Origin: Planotetraspora mira | Lineage (GTDB): Bacteria; Actinomycetota; Actinomycetes; Streptosporangiales; Streptosporangiaceae | Assembly (NCBI RefSeq): GCF_016863275.1 | Contig: NZ_BOOO01000035.1 | Coordinates: 62,001 to 126,000, forward strand | Reading direction: 5' to 3' | DNA: 64,000 nucleotides | Shown here: one piece after another, positions 39,845 through 49,302 of the stretch | Layout: the number at the start of each line of letters is the position of its first letter | How positions within the stretch are numbered: position 1 is the stretch's first letter | The notes under the pieces: generated by a model | Database searches by the model: none | Seen by the model: the letters and a program-made list of their open reading frames with translations, nothing else | What the model was told of the DNA's origin: nothing | Made by a program: the position numbers and the translations under genes

Positions 39845-41338
39845 ATGGTGGACCTGCACGACAACTGGCTGATACTCATGTGGCCCCTGGTCGCCCTGTT
39901 CGCGTGGGTGGCGATCGCCACGGGCCTCGCGCATCTGCTGACTGGCGGATCACGGGAGCGGCGGGTCGATCTCACACCCCGTGAGATGTCGCGCTTCGGG
40001 CAGTCCGTGTCTGGCGAGATCGATGTCGACGAGCACAGGCGTCACGGGGCGCAGGCTCCGCCCGCGAGGTCACCGATGCGGGCCATCCGATGCAGGCCGG
40101 GATCGATCCGGGGACAGATCACCCTGCTGACCACCGCTGTGGCCGTCCTCACCCTCCTCACCCTCCTCGTCACGGGGGTGGGGATGTACTCGACAGACCA
40201 CGCACGGCCTGCCCGATGGCCGAGCGGGGCCGCCGCGCGCGCTGTCAATGAGGTTCACCCCGGAACGGCACCCGGCCGGTTGCGCTTGCGGGGCGCCGAC
40301 GCCGGCCGGAACCGGACCGTTTCGCTGGGCCGTTACGGGGTCGCCGCGCCTGCGGCCGTCCTGTCGGCGGAGACCGGCGGGCAGTCGATGCGAGGGTCCC
40401 TGTCGCCGGGATCGCTCCATTTGATCTTGATGATCGAGGCCGTCGAGCTGATCGCCTTGGCCGCGTGGGCCACCTGGAGGGCGACCAGTCGCGTGTTGCG
40501 CCCCGTGGACATGGTCCGCGCCGAACTGGCCGTGATGGACGTCGGCGACCTGGGCACGCGCGTTTCCGAACCGGATGACGTGCGTGAGGTCGCCATCCTG
40601 TGCCGGACGATCAACGCTGCGCTGCAGCGGCTGCAGGAGGCCAATGAAGAGCTCCAGGATTTCGCGCGTTCTCAGGGTCAGTTCGCCTCGGACGTATCCC
40701 ATGAGCTGCGTAATTCCATCACCGGGCTGCGCATGCAGTTGGAGGTGGCGCGACAGGATCTCGCCGCGGTTCGGCTGCCCGACCTGATCGCGACGATGTC
40801 GGGCCGGGTGGAGCGGCTCCAGGCGATCATCGACGACTTGTTGTTCCTGGCTCGTGTGGGGGCCTGTCCGGTCACCGAACGGCGGCAGCTGGATCTCGCG
40901 ACGCTCGTCCGGCACGAGGTCTCTCGACGGTCGCATGGGCGTCCGGTGAAGCTCCACCTCGCACCCGACAGCACCGTCAACGCCGTGCCCACCCAGATCA
41001 GCCGGCTGCTCACCAACTTGCTGGACAACGCCCAACGGCACTGTGCGCACCAGGTGAGCGTCGACGTGCACGTCGTCCACGCCGCCGTCGAACTCGCCGT
41101 CAGTGACGACGGGCCGGGCATAGCGCTCGCCGACAGGGAACGTGTGTTCCACCGTCACATCCGGCTGGACGACGCCCGCCGGCTCGACCGCGACGGCACC
41201 GGCCTCGGCCTCGCCATCGCCCGGGACATCGCCTACGCGCATGACGGAACGCTCAGCGTCGAGGAAAGCGCCAGTGGCGGCGCGCGTTTCGTCCTCCGGC
41301 TGCCCCGCGCCCTCCCCCGTCAATGGGGGGCGTCGTGA
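39845..41338 (+). CDS. Sensor histidine kinase with extra N-terminal membrane segment
   Basis: A ~497-residue kinase. TM1 at ~8-32 (LILMWPLVALFAWVAIATGL), a ~55-residue charged linker, TM2 at ~92-114, an outer loop of ~75 residues, TM3 at ~190-212, a HAMP domain (RVLRPVDMVRAELAVMDVGD), HisKA with H286 (QFASDVSHELRNSITGLRMQ), and HATPase with LTNLLDNAQRH, DDGPGI and GTGLGLAIA. Kinases of this type usually have two helices; TM1 plus linker looks like a fused small membrane protein. ATG 39845 is preferred (AAGG upstream). The last 4 nt overlap the next kinase. Confidence 0.88.
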   Translation: MVDLHDNWLILMWPLVALFAWVAIATGLAHLLTGGSRERRVDLTPREMSRFGQSVSGEIDVDEHRRHGAQAPPARSPMRAIRCRPGSIRGQITLLTTAVAVLTLLTLLVTGVGMYSTDHARPARWPSGAAARAVNEVHPGTAPGRLRLRGADAGRNRTVSLGRYGVAAPAAVLSAETGGQSMRGSLSPGSLHLILMIEAVELIALAAWATWRATSRVLRPVDMVRAELAVMDVGDLGTRVSEPDDVREVAILCRTINAALQRLQEANEELQDFARSQGQFASDVSHELRNSITGLRMQLEVARQDLAAVRLPDLIATMSGRVERLQAIIDDLLFLARVGACPVTERRQLDLATLVRHEVSRRSHGRPVKLHLAPDSTVNAVPTQISRLLTNLLDNAQRHCAHQVSVDVHVVHAAVELAVSDDGPGIALADRERVFHRHIRLDDARRLDRDGTGLGLAIARDIAYAHDGTLSVEESASGGARFVLRLPRALPRQWGAS

Positions 41339-42702
41339 GGCTCGAACACTGCTCGATCAGGGGCCGCCTGGCGCTGTTCACCGGAGTGGTGGTGGGGTTG
41401 CTCTGCATCCTCTTCTCCACTGTCCTGCTGCTCACCATCAACAAGGCGGCCACGCGCAACCTCACCCAAGAGGTGACCGCGGTGGGGGAGCTGACCGCCT
41501 ACTACGTTGATCGAGGGGAACTCGTCAATCCGCTTCCACCCATCCCGCAGAACCTGATCCGCCCCGTCCAGGTGGTCGATCCTCAGGGGAAGGTGGTCGC
41601 GGCGACCAGAGATCTGCAGAACCAACCGGCGATGGCGCACTTCACACCGACGCCCCCTCACCGGGTGGCCAGCGCCGTCGTCTGCCACTCCGTCTTCACC
41701 GCGGGCCGCTGCCACATCGTGGTCGCACAGCAGGTGTTCCACGACGGTGACTGGACCGTCTACAGCGCCGCACCGACCATCCCGTTCTACCTGTATCCAG
41801 GCGTGTTGGCTCTCTTGATCACGGGAACGGTCATCTTCACGATCGCGGTGGCCTACGGGGCGCGGCACACCGTCACCCGCTCACTCAAACCCGTGGACGC
41901 CATCCGGGCCCAACTCGACCACATCCAGAGCACCGACCTCGGCCGCCGGGTTCCGGTCCCCGCGGCCGAAGACGAGATCCACCGGCTGGCCCGCAGCGTC
42001 AACCAGACACTGGACCGGTTGGAGGACGTGCTGGAGCAGCAGCGACGGTTCTGCTCCGACGCCTCCCACGAACTGCGCACCCCGATCACCGCCATTCGCA
42101 CCCAGATGGAGGACGCCCGCCTGGCGCCGGACGACGTCGACCTGCCCAAGCTGTGCGATGCCGTGCTTCCCAGCGTGGAGCGGCTCCAGTCGATCGCATC
42201 CGGCCTGCTGACGCTGACGCGACTGGACGCCGGCGTACCGTGTGAGCGGCAGACCCTGGACCTGGCCGGCCTCGTCGCCGCAGAGCTGAAGAACCATCGA
42301 CCGAACAAGAAGGTCGTCCGGCATCTGGCGACGGGCGTGACCGTCAGCGGTGATCGGTTGCGGCTGGGTCAGTTGATCGGCAATCTGGTCCAGAACGCGC
42401 AGCGCCATGCCGCCTCCACGATCACGATCACTGTACGGCGCGCGGACGGCGACCCGCGTTTCCCGGGGGAGGCCGCGGAACTGGAGGTGTCCGACGACGG
42501 CGCGGGAGTCGCCGCCGGTCAGCGGGAGAGGGTATTCCAGCCGTTCGCCCGGCTCGACACCGCCAGGAGCCGAAGTATGGGAGGCACAGGCCTCGGCCTC
42601 CCCATCGCCCGGCGGATCGCCGAGAGCCACGGCGGGACGCTCACCATCCAGGACAGCCCACACGGTGCACGCTTCGTCGTCCATCTGCCGCTGTCTCCTT
42701 GA
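41335..42702 (+). CDS. Sensor histidine kinase (second of tandem pair)
   Basis: A 455-residue kinase: TM1 at ~14-36, outer sensor ~37-150 with two Cys (C117, C126) that could pair, TM2 at ~152-175, HAMP (SLKPVDAIRAQLDHIQSTDL), HisKA with H245 (RRFCSDASHELRTPITAIRT), HATPase with IGNLVQNAQRH, DDGAGV and GGTGLGLPIA. GTG 41335 overlaps the upstream stop as GTGA with a GGGGGG ribosome site, so translation is coupled. No response regulator follows. Confidence 0.92.
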   Translation: MRLEHCSIRGRLALFTGVVVGLLCILFSTVLLLTINKAATRNLTQEVTAVGELTAYYVDRGELVNPLPPIPQNLIRPVQVVDPQGKVVAATRDLQNQPAMAHFTPTPPHRVASAVVCHSVFTAGRCHIVVAQQVFHDGDWTVYSAAPTIPFYLYPGVLALLITGTVIFTIAVAYGARHTVTRSLKPVDAIRAQLDHIQSTDLGRRVPVPAAEDEIHRLARSVNQTLDRLEDVLEQQRRFCSDASHELRTPITAIRTQMEDARLAPDDVDLPKLCDAVLPSVERLQSIASGLLTLTRLDAGVPCERQTLDLAGLVAAELKNHRPNKKVVRHLATGVTVSGDRLRLGQLIGNLVQNAQRHAASTITITVRRADGDPRFPGEAAELEVSDDGAGVAAGQRERVFQPFARLDTARSRSMGGTGLGLPIARRIAESHGGTLTIQDSPHGARFVVHLPLSP

Positions 42703-42865
42703 CGGCCGGTCCACCTGCACGATCGATTTGTCGGGCCGGTTCGAGCCTCACCGCAAGGTGCGTCGCCCGCCTTCGTGATGCCGACCGAGAGGCGCTGGGC
42801 GCGTATGGTCGGCAGGGCGTCCGAGGTGTCATGATTCACGGACCCACAACCCGAGGAGTCCGGCA

Positions 42866-44047
42866 GTGTCAGCTGGTGAAGCGGCGCAGGCGGCGCCGGC
42901 GAGGCGATCGATGCGGCCGTTGCTGTTCGGCCTGACGATCATCGCTGTCCTGGCATTGCTGTTCGGTGTGCCGTGGTGGACCTTGGTCGTCGCCAGCACG
43001 CGGTGGCCGTCGGCCGTCGTCGTCGCCGGCACGATCGTGTTCGTCGGCGCGCTCGCCGCGTTTCCGGTGCTCATGTATCTCGGGCACGGTCGCCGCCGCC
43101 GGGACTGGGCGGCACGTGCCGGGGACACGATCCTCGGCGCGATCTGGGTGATGTTCGTCTGGGCGTTGCTCGGCAACGTGCTGCGGCTCGCGCTCGTGGT
43201 CGCCGGTGTCGCGGACCCGGCCAGGTCCCGGGTCGTCGCCGCCGCGACCGCCGTCGTGTCGCTCGTGCTGCTGCTCTGGGGGTACACCGAGGCGATGCGC
43301 GTGCCCCGCGTGAGGCGGGTGGACGTCACGATCCCCCGGTTGGGCACAGGCCTGGACGGCGTCCGGGTCGTCCTGCTGACCGACACCCACTACGGCCCGA
43401 TCAACCGGGCCCGCTGGTCGGCAGGGGTCGTCGCGGCCGTCAACGAACTCGATGCCGACATCGTGTGCCACACCGGAGACATCGCCGACGGCACGGTGTC
43501 AGAACGACGGGAGCAGGCCGCGCCGCTCGGCGACGTCCGTGCCCGGCTGGCCAGGACCTATGTGACCGGGAACCACGAGTACTTCGGCGAGGCCCAGGGC
43601 TGGCTCGACCACATGCGGGAGCTCGGCTGGGAGCCCCTCCACAATCGGCACATCGTCGTGGAGCGCGACGGTTCCCGACTCGTCGTCGCCGGCGTCGACG
43701 ACGCGACCGCCGCGTCCTCGGGGCGCCCCGGCCACCATGCCGACCACGCTGCGGCCCTCTCGGACGCCGACCCGGACCTTCCCGTACTGCTGCTCGCCCA
43801 CCAGCCGAAGCAGATCGACGCGGCCATCGCGCACGGCGTCGATCTGCAGATCTCCGGGCACACCCACGGCGGCCAGATCTGGCCCTTCCATTTCCTCGTG
43901 CGCGTCGACCAGCCCACGGTCCAGGGCCTGAGCCGGCACGGGGACCGTACACAGCTCTACACGAGCCGGGGCACCGGTTTCTGGGGACCGCCGTTCAGGG
44001 TCTTCGCGCCGAGCGAGATCACCGTGCTCACGCTCCACGCGGCGTAG
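42866..44047 (+). CDS. Membrane metallophosphoesterase
   Basis: A 393-residue protein with four to five N-terminal helices (~18-145) and a C-terminal calcineurin-like phosphoesterase domain. All metal motifs are present: DTHYG, TGDIAD, GNHEYF and GHTHGGQI. The layout resembles YkuE-type enzymes, some of which act on undecaprenyl- or UDP-lipid intermediates in the envelope. The start is GTG 42866 with GAGGAG upstream. It stands between the tandem kinases and the acyltransferase and could join the latter in surface-polymer metabolism. Confidence 0.9.
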   Translation: MSAGEAAQAAPARRSMRPLLFGLTIIAVLALLFGVPWWTLVVASTRWPSAVVVAGTIVFVGALAAFPVLMYLGHGRRRRDWAARAGDTILGAIWVMFVWALLGNVLRLALVVAGVADPARSRVVAAATAVVSLVLLLWGYTEAMRVPRVRRVDVTIPRLGTGLDGVRVVLLTDTHYGPINRARWSAGVVAAVNELDADIVCHTGDIADGTVSERREQAAPLGDVRARLARTYVTGNHEYFGEAQGWLDHMRELGWEPLHNRHIVVERDGSRLVVAGVDDATAASSGRPGHHADHAAALSDADPDLPVLLLAHQPKQIDAAIAHGVDLQISGHTHGGQIWPFHFLVRVDQPTVQGLSRHGDRTQLYTSRGTGFWGPPFRVFAPSEITVLTLHAA

Positions 44048-44197
44048 CTCCATAGGCGTCAGGCGCCGCTTCGAGAGGCCTGCGGAGAAGCCCGCGCCAA
44101 AGGGGATTTGGCAGCTAACCCACGCAGGGCCCTTGGTGTACTATCTCGCCCCGAGAAATGGGGTTTTACCGTGAATGCCGCGTCTGTCTAGTCGCTC

Positions 44198-46408
44198 ATG
44201 ACCGGCGCCCCGGGGCCTGGGGGGTCGAACATCGCGATTCATCACCGCGTCGTCCGGCGGCATGCCGCCGGCCCGAACGAGGCGGCCGGCCCGAACGAGG
44301 CGCCCGGCCGTGCGTCACGCCAGCGAGGCGACATCGAGGGCCTTCGGGCGATCGCCGTCGCCCTTGTCGTCCTCTACCACGCGGGTCTGCCGTTCCTGCC
44401 CGGTGGATTCGTCGGCGTCGATGTCTTCCTGGTGATTTCGGGATTCCTGATCACGACGCAACTCGTCTCAGAGCTGGAACGCTCTGGCTCGATATCTCTG
44501 CTGCGGTTCTACGCCCGCCGGGCCAAGCGACTCCTGCCGGCGGTGGCCACCGTCCTCGTCGCGACCCTCGCGCTGGTTCTCGCCTTCATCCCGCGAACCC
44601 AGTGGGAGGCCATCGGCGGGGACATCGTCGGCTCCGCCTTGTACGTGGTGAACTGGCGCTTCGCGGCCAGGTCGGTCGACTACCTGGCCGAGGGCATCGA
44701 CCCGTCACCCGTCCAGCACTTCTGGTCTCTCGCGGTCGAAGAGCAGTACTACGTCGTGTGGCCCCTGCTGATCATCCTGGTGGCACTCCTGGCGAGGCTG
44801 ATGCGCAAGCGCGCGAAGCCGTTCGTATGGATCGTCCTCGCCGTGGTCGCCGTGCCGTCGTTCGTGTACTCCATCACCGAGACGGCGTACTCCCCTGACA
44901 GTGCGTTCTTCGTGACGCCCACCCGGATGTGGGAACTGGCGGTCGGCGGGGCGTTGTCCCTCGGAGTCACGCAGTGCGCGCGACTTCCCCGGATATGGGC
45001 CATTGTGATCGGATGGGCCGGCGTCGGCTGCATCGCAGCGTCTGCTCTGGTGTTCAGTGGCAAGACGGCGTGGCCGGGTTTCCACGCCGCACTTCCCGTG
45101 CTCGGCACGGCGGCCGTGATCGCGGCGGGGTGCGCCGGGGTCGGCGGCGGACCCGAGTCGCTGCTGGGGATCCGCCCCTTCCGGTGGGTCGGCGGCCTCT
45201 CCTATTCGCTGTACCTGTGGCACTGGCCGCTGCTTGTGACGGCGACGGCGCACTGGGGCGGCCTGCCGGTCAGCCGTGGACTGTTGGTGGCCTTGGTGTC
45301 GGTCGTCCCGGCGTGGCTCACGCATCGTCTGATCGAGAACCCGCTGCGCCATTCCAAGGCGATATCCGGTTCACCTGGCCTGGCGCTGAGCATGGGAGCC
45401 AACTTCACTCTCGTGGGCGTCGTGGCGGGGATCGTCCTGCTCCAGACGGTGACGGGCGCGGCCACGGCCGTCGACGCCTCGGCCCGGCCGGCGCCGGGTG
45501 CGGCCGTGCTGAAGGCCGACCCCCGCGACGACCCGGCCGGAGCGGCACCCGAACACGTCGCCTACATGGTGCCGGATCCGTTGTCGGCGCCCAAGGACGT
45601 GCCTGACGTCTATGCCAACGGATGTCATCAGGACCAGACTTCCGCGAAGTTGCTCGCCTGTACCTACGGGAACCCGAAGTCGAAGACCAGGGTCGCCGCC
45701 GTCGGCGACTCCAAGATCGCGCAATGGCTGCCTGCTCTCCAGATACTCGCCACACAGAACGACTGGCGCCTGACGATCTTCACGAAGTCGAGGTGCGGCT
45801 TCTATTCCGCGAGGGTGTTGAACGGCACGGGAATGCCCTATCCATCGTGCACTCAATGGAATTCCCGGCTTCTCGACTACCTTCTCGAAACCGAGAAGCC
45901 CGACTATGTGCTCACGTCCCAATTCACGCCCGCGGCGGTCTCCGCCGACGGGAGGGAGTCCGTCGCGCTGATGGCCTCGGGGCTGCGGAAATCATGGTCG
46001 GCGCTCACCGGCGCGGGCATGCAGGTCCTCGTCCTCGCCGACAATCCCAACCCCGGCATGGAAGTCTACGAGTGCGTCGAGAAGAACCCGGACCGGCTGT
46101 CCGCCTGCGCGTTCGCCCGCGACGAATTCCCCAGTGCGGCGCCGACACAGAAGAAGGCCGCCGCGGGGATGGAGCACGTCTCGGTCGTCGATCTCTCTGA
46201 CGCCATCTGCCCGACGGCGCGCTGCTCGCCGGTCATCGGAAACGTCCTCGTTTATCGGACGGAGTCGCACGTCACCGCGACGTACATGAAGACGCTCACG
46301 CCACGGATCGCGAAAGCGTTCTCGCAGGCGGGTCTCCGGACGAAGTACGACCCGAACGGGCCGAAGACAGGCATCGGGACCACGCTGCAGTCGGGGCCTC
46401 CCGCATGA
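44198..46408 (+). CDS. OafA/YrhL-type O-acyltransferase with SGNH domain
   Basis: A 736-residue membrane protein: an acyltransferase-3 domain with ~10 helices (~45-420; RGDIEGLRAIAVALVVLYHA, GGFVGVDVFLVISGFLI, FWSLAVEEQYYVVWPL) fused to an outer SGNH domain (GDSKIAQWLPALQ near 503-515; ESHVTATYM near 690). The Ser of GDS is kept; the usual D-x-x-H is E-S-H. These enzymes move acetyl groups from acetyl-CoA to cell-wall or glycan hydroxyls. The N-terminus has a short tandem AAGPNEA repeat. ATG 44198 has no clear ribosome site. Confidence 0.92.
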   Translation: MTGAPGPGGSNIAIHHRVVRRHAAGPNEAAGPNEAPGRASRQRGDIEGLRAIAVALVVLYHAGLPFLPGGFVGVDVFLVISGFLITTQLVSELERSGSISLLRFYARRAKRLLPAVATVLVATLALVLAFIPRTQWEAIGGDIVGSALYVVNWRFAARSVDYLAEGIDPSPVQHFWSLAVEEQYYVVWPLLIILVALLARLMRKRAKPFVWIVLAVVAVPSFVYSITETAYSPDSAFFVTPTRMWELAVGGALSLGVTQCARLPRIWAIVIGWAGVGCIAASALVFSGKTAWPGFHAALPVLGTAAVIAAGCAGVGGGPESLLGIRPFRWVGGLSYSLYLWHWPLLVTATAHWGGLPVSRGLLVALVSVVPAWLTHRLIENPLRHSKAISGSPGLALSMGANFTLVGVVAGIVLLQTVTGAATAVDASARPAPGAAVLKADPRDDPAGAAPEHVAYMVPDPLSAPKDVPDVYANGCHQDQTSAKLLACTYGNPKSKTRVAAVGDSKIAQWLPALQILATQNDWRLTIFTKSRCGFYSARVLNGTGMPYPSCTQWNSRLLDYLLETEKPDYVLTSQFTPAAVSADGRESVALMASGLRKSWSALTGAGMQVLVLADNPNPGMEVYECVEKNPDRLSACAFARDEFPSAAPTQKKAAAGMEHVSVVDLSDAICPTARCSPVIGNVLVYRTESHVTATYMKTLTPRIAKAFSQAGLRTKYDPNGPKTGIGTTLQSGPPA

Positions 46409-46432
46409 TCGCCTGATGAGGCCGGAGGGCCC

Positions 46433-46473
46433 GCGGCCACCGAGTGATCTGTAAATGATCACGCGGTGGCCGC
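46433..46473. terminator. Bidirectional terminator hairpin
   Basis: A 10-bp plus 6-bp stem with one A-G mismatch (GCGGCCACCG, then GTGATC, against GATCAC, then CGGTGGCCGC), 7-nt loop, between the convergent acyltransferase and NLP genes. Confidence 0.75.
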
Positions 46474-46498
46474 TTCTCATGTGGCCCTGGCGTACGGC

Positions 46499-47329
46499 TC
46501 AGGCGTAGGGGTCGAACGGGATGCCGGACGGCTTGGCCTTCGCGAGCTCCCCCTCGAACCAGCCGTCCCTGAGTCCGAATTGGGCGCTGCCGAAATCGTG
46601 GTTGACCAGGAGGTCACGGAAGCCGGGCGGGTAATTGTCCCAGCCGATCAACGGCGGCCACTGCCACCATCCCTTGTGGTTCTCCGGCTGTTCGCCGAAA
46701 TTCGCGAAACGGAAGCAGTGCGTGCTGATGCCGTCCTTGTGGTAGACGATCAGCGGATGCTTTCCTGTTTCGTCCCAGGGAATGTCGTTTCTCGCGCGGG
46801 TCGAGTACTTGCCGTGGGCGGACGCGGAGACGTACATGCCCCACTCGCCCTGCACCCAGACCACGACGTGCTCCCAGTCGTGCCGGTGCCCGGCGCTGCC
46901 GGGCCCCAGAGCCGCCTGGTCCTTCTCGAAGTAGAGCGCGTACATGTACGCGCACCAGCCGTTGTTGCACTTGACTCGCGAATAGGCGTTGGTGTTGTCG
47001 AGATCCCAGGAGTCGCGGCAGTGGCCGTTCTCGGCCCCGCCCAGAGACAGGCCGGGAGCGATCGTTCCGTCGCGCCCGATCGCCGGAGTGGGGTAGCACC
47101 CGTCGCCGTCGTAGTCGAAACCCGGCTCGTAAATGCGGTCGGGCCACGGAGCCGCCCAGTCGAGGGCCGACGGCGGATCCGCGAAGGCGACGCCGGGGAA
47201 GGCGACGAGTATCGCGATGGCGGCCACGAGGGCGCGGATGGAGAACGACAGCCTTCCGAACCGGCGCCGCCGCCGGCTTGTGATCGCAGGCGCGCCGTCC
47301 GCCGATTCCCCGGGTGACACCTGTCGCAT
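46499..47329 (-). CDS. Secreted NLP-family (NPP1) necrosis-inducing-like protein
   Basis: A 276-residue exported protein. A long basic N-region then hydrophobic core gives a signal peptide cleaved near VAFA-DP (50). The hallmark NLP heptapeptide GHRHDWE is intact at 147-153, with the acidic FDYDGDGCYP segment and four or five Cys (C78, C104, C121, C126, one late). NLPs permeabilise plant membranes carrying GIPC sphingolipids via a Ca2+-dependent fold; whether this one is toxic is not shown. ATG 47329 follows GAGGAGG. Two palindromes sit over its promoter, implying tight control. Confidence 0.93.
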   Translation of the reverse strand: MRQVSPGESADGAPAITSRRRRRFGRLSFSIRALVAAIAILVAFPGVAFADPPSALDWAAPWPDRIYEPGFDYDGDGCYPTPAIGRDGTIAPGLSLGGAENGHCRDSWDLDNTNAYSRVKCNNGWCAYMYALYFEKDQAALGPGSAGHRHDWEHVVVWVQGEWGMYVSASAHGKYSTRARNDIPWDETGKHPLIVYHKDGISTHCFRFANFGEQPENHKGWWQWPPLIGWDNYPPGFRDLLVNHDFGSAQFGLRDGWFEGELAKAKPSGIPFDPYA

Positions 47330-47394
47330 CGAACCTCCTCATATTCCTGGGAGATTGAAATGGCCATGGCCCCCGAGGGGTGCGACGTCATGCA

Positions 47395-47440
47395 CCTTGA
47401 TCAAGGATCACGGTAGGATCTTGACATCCTTGAGTCAAGG
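47395..47440 (-). promoter_or_regulatory. NLP promoter with twin CCTTGA/TCAAGG dyads
   Basis: Minus-strand TTGACT (47433-47438)-N17-TACCGT (47410-47415). Palindrome CCTTGA-G-TCAAGG (47428-47440) covers the -35; perfect CCTTGATCAAGG (47395-47406) lies just past the -10. Centres are ~33.5 bp apart, about three helical turns. A repressor bridging both would close the promoter. Confidence 0.7.
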
Positions 47441-47617
47441 TTGAAATAAGCCGGAGTTTAAGGACGTGTGAACCTTCGGCGTCGAGTGCGCCCATGCGGG
47501 GGACGCGGACGGCGGGAGCCGGCTTTCGTCTGAGCGCGATCCCGGGGAAATCGATGCGGCGCGACAGGCGTGGTCATTCGCCCGTTTCCGCAGGGAGCCC
47601 AGGCAGGAACGTATTCG

Positions 47618-49249
47618 TCAGATCCACGATGCGAAGAGCATGCGGGCGTGCCAGGAGTCATACGGGATGTTCTCCGCGGTGAGCACCGGGTAGAGCCACC
47701 AGAAATCGACCAGCACCAGCAGCGCGAACGCGCCCACGGCGGATGCCCCCAACGTCCGTCGGAACGGCGAGGCCCGCACGCGGCCGATGACGAGTCCGGC
47801 CGCGAGGACGATCGCGAGAATCATGAACGGAACCATCGGCAGCGCATAGAACAGGAACATGGTCCGCTGATCGAAAATCGCGTAGTAGAACCACGGCAAC
47901 CAGCCCACCGCGTAGGTGAGCAGAACCGCACCGGCGCGCCAGTCACGGGACGCGGTATACCAAACGATCATGCCGACGAGCGCGATTATCGCCGCGTACC
48001 AGATGAGTGGCGTGCCGGTCCCCAGCACCGCCTGGGTGCAATTCGCGGAACCGCACCCCTTTTTCGACTCATAGAAATAGGGGACGGGCCGCAGCAGCAA
48101 CGGCCAGCTCCACGGCTCCGACATGTAGGGATGGCTGGTCTTCAGGCCGGTGTGGAAACCCAGCACACTCGTCTGGTAACTCCACCACGACCGAAGCGAG
48201 TCGATGACGAAATAGACGGGACCGGCCGATGTGGCCTGGTCCCAGTTGCGTCCATAGCCCCTGCCCGAGGCGAACCAGCCTGTCCATGAAAGGAGATAGA
48301 CAAGGCCGGGGATCACACCCAGCATGACGGAGACGCCTGGCAACTGGCTCGGAAGCATCCCGAAGTACGGCCTGCGGATCCCGACTGTCTTGCGGGCTCC
48401 GGCGTCCCAGGCCAGCGACATGATCGCGAATCCGATGAGGAAGAAGACGCCGCTCCATTTGACGGCGCAGGCCGCGCCGAGGCACAGGCCCGCCCCCAGT
48501 CGCCACCACCGGACACCCGATGACGGGCTCGCCGCGGGCGACCTGCCGGACTCGTGCCAGTCCGCGATCCGCTCACGGTATCTGTCGCGGTCGACGACGA
48601 GGCAGGCGAACCCGGCCAGGATCCAGAACATCAGGAATACATCGAGCAGAGCGAATCTGCTCGCCGTGAATTCCAGGGCGTCCAGGGCGAGTAGGAATCC
48701 CGCGAGGCAACCGAGAATCGTCGAACGCGTCATGCGGCGAGCCGTACGGGCCAAGATGAGGATGGAAAGCGACCCCACCAGCGCGGCCATGACGCGCCAT
48801 CCGAAGGGCGTCATCCCGAAGAGGAATTCCCCCAGGCCGATCATCCATTTGCCCAGCGGCGGGTGGGCTATGTAGGCGGCGCACTCCGAAAGAGGCTGCG
48901 GAGGACAGCGCACGAAGACATCGGTGTTCCCCGCCAGCAGTCGGGTGTCGGCGATGGGATTCTCGATCGTGCCCAGCGTCGATTGTTCGACGCCGAACCT
49001 GATGAGGGCGTACGCGTCCTTGGCGTAGAAAGTCTCATCGAAGACGACTGCTTTCGGCTCTCCGAGCCTGAAGAATCGCAGATAGGCGCCGAAAACGGTG
49101 ACGAGTAACGGACCGAGCCAGCCCCACAGGGCAGGCCCCCGCATTTCCGGGACCAGTCGGCCACGCACTGTGAGATCGCGGTCACCTGTGTTGCCGGAAT
49201 TGCGTTGCTGCAGCTCAGGCGGCCGGGGCGGGGAATCTCTCAATGCCAC
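47618..49249 (-). CDS. Protein O-mannosyltransferase (PMT family)
   Basis: A ~543-residue polytopic membrane glycosyltransferase of the GT39/PMT type with ~10 helices. The catalytic first-loop DE motif is present at D71-E72 (VVFDETFYAKDAYAL). Other family blocks: YIAHPPLGKWMIGLGE, KWSGVFFLIGFA, FHTGLKTSHPYMSEPWSWPL. It transfers mannose from polyprenyl-phosphate-mannose to secreted proteins during Sec export, as for Rv1002c. The start is GTG 49249 without a good ribosome site; ATG 49144 is an alternative. Neighbouring secreted proteins are candidate acceptors. Confidence 0.9.
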   Translation of the reverse strand: MALRDSPPRPPELQQRNSGNTGDRDLTVRGRLVPEMRGPALWGWLGPLLVTVFGAYLRFFRLGEPKAVVFDETFYAKDAYALIRFGVEQSTLGTIENPIADTRLLAGNTDVFVRCPPQPLSECAAYIAHPPLGKWMIGLGEFLFGMTPFGWRVMAALVGSLSILILARTARRMTRSTILGCLAGFLLALDALEFTASRFALLDVFLMFWILAGFACLVVDRDRYRERIADWHESGRSPAASPSSGVRWWRLGAGLCLGAACAVKWSGVFFLIGFAIMSLAWDAGARKTVGIRRPYFGMLPSQLPGVSVMLGVIPGLVYLLSWTGWFASGRGYGRNWDQATSAGPVYFVIDSLRSWWSYQTSVLGFHTGLKTSHPYMSEPWSWPLLLRPVPYFYESKKGCGSANCTQAVLGTGTPLIWYAAIIALVGMIVWYTASRDWRAGAVLLTYAVGWLPWFYYAIFDQRTMFLFYALPMVPFMILAIVLAAGLVIGRVRASPFRRTLGASAVGAFALLVLVDFWWLYPVLTAENIPYDSWHARMLFASWI

Positions 49250-49302
49250 GCGGTCATCGTAGTGGGGGCGATCTCCGCGCTCAGAGCCCCCATCTCGTGC
49301 GG

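Noticed and set aside
44150-44166. CCCC-GAGAAAT-GGGG-TTTT before the acyltransferase as attenuator
   Set aside because: Stem of only four to five base pairs; too weak to support a terminator or riboswitch call.
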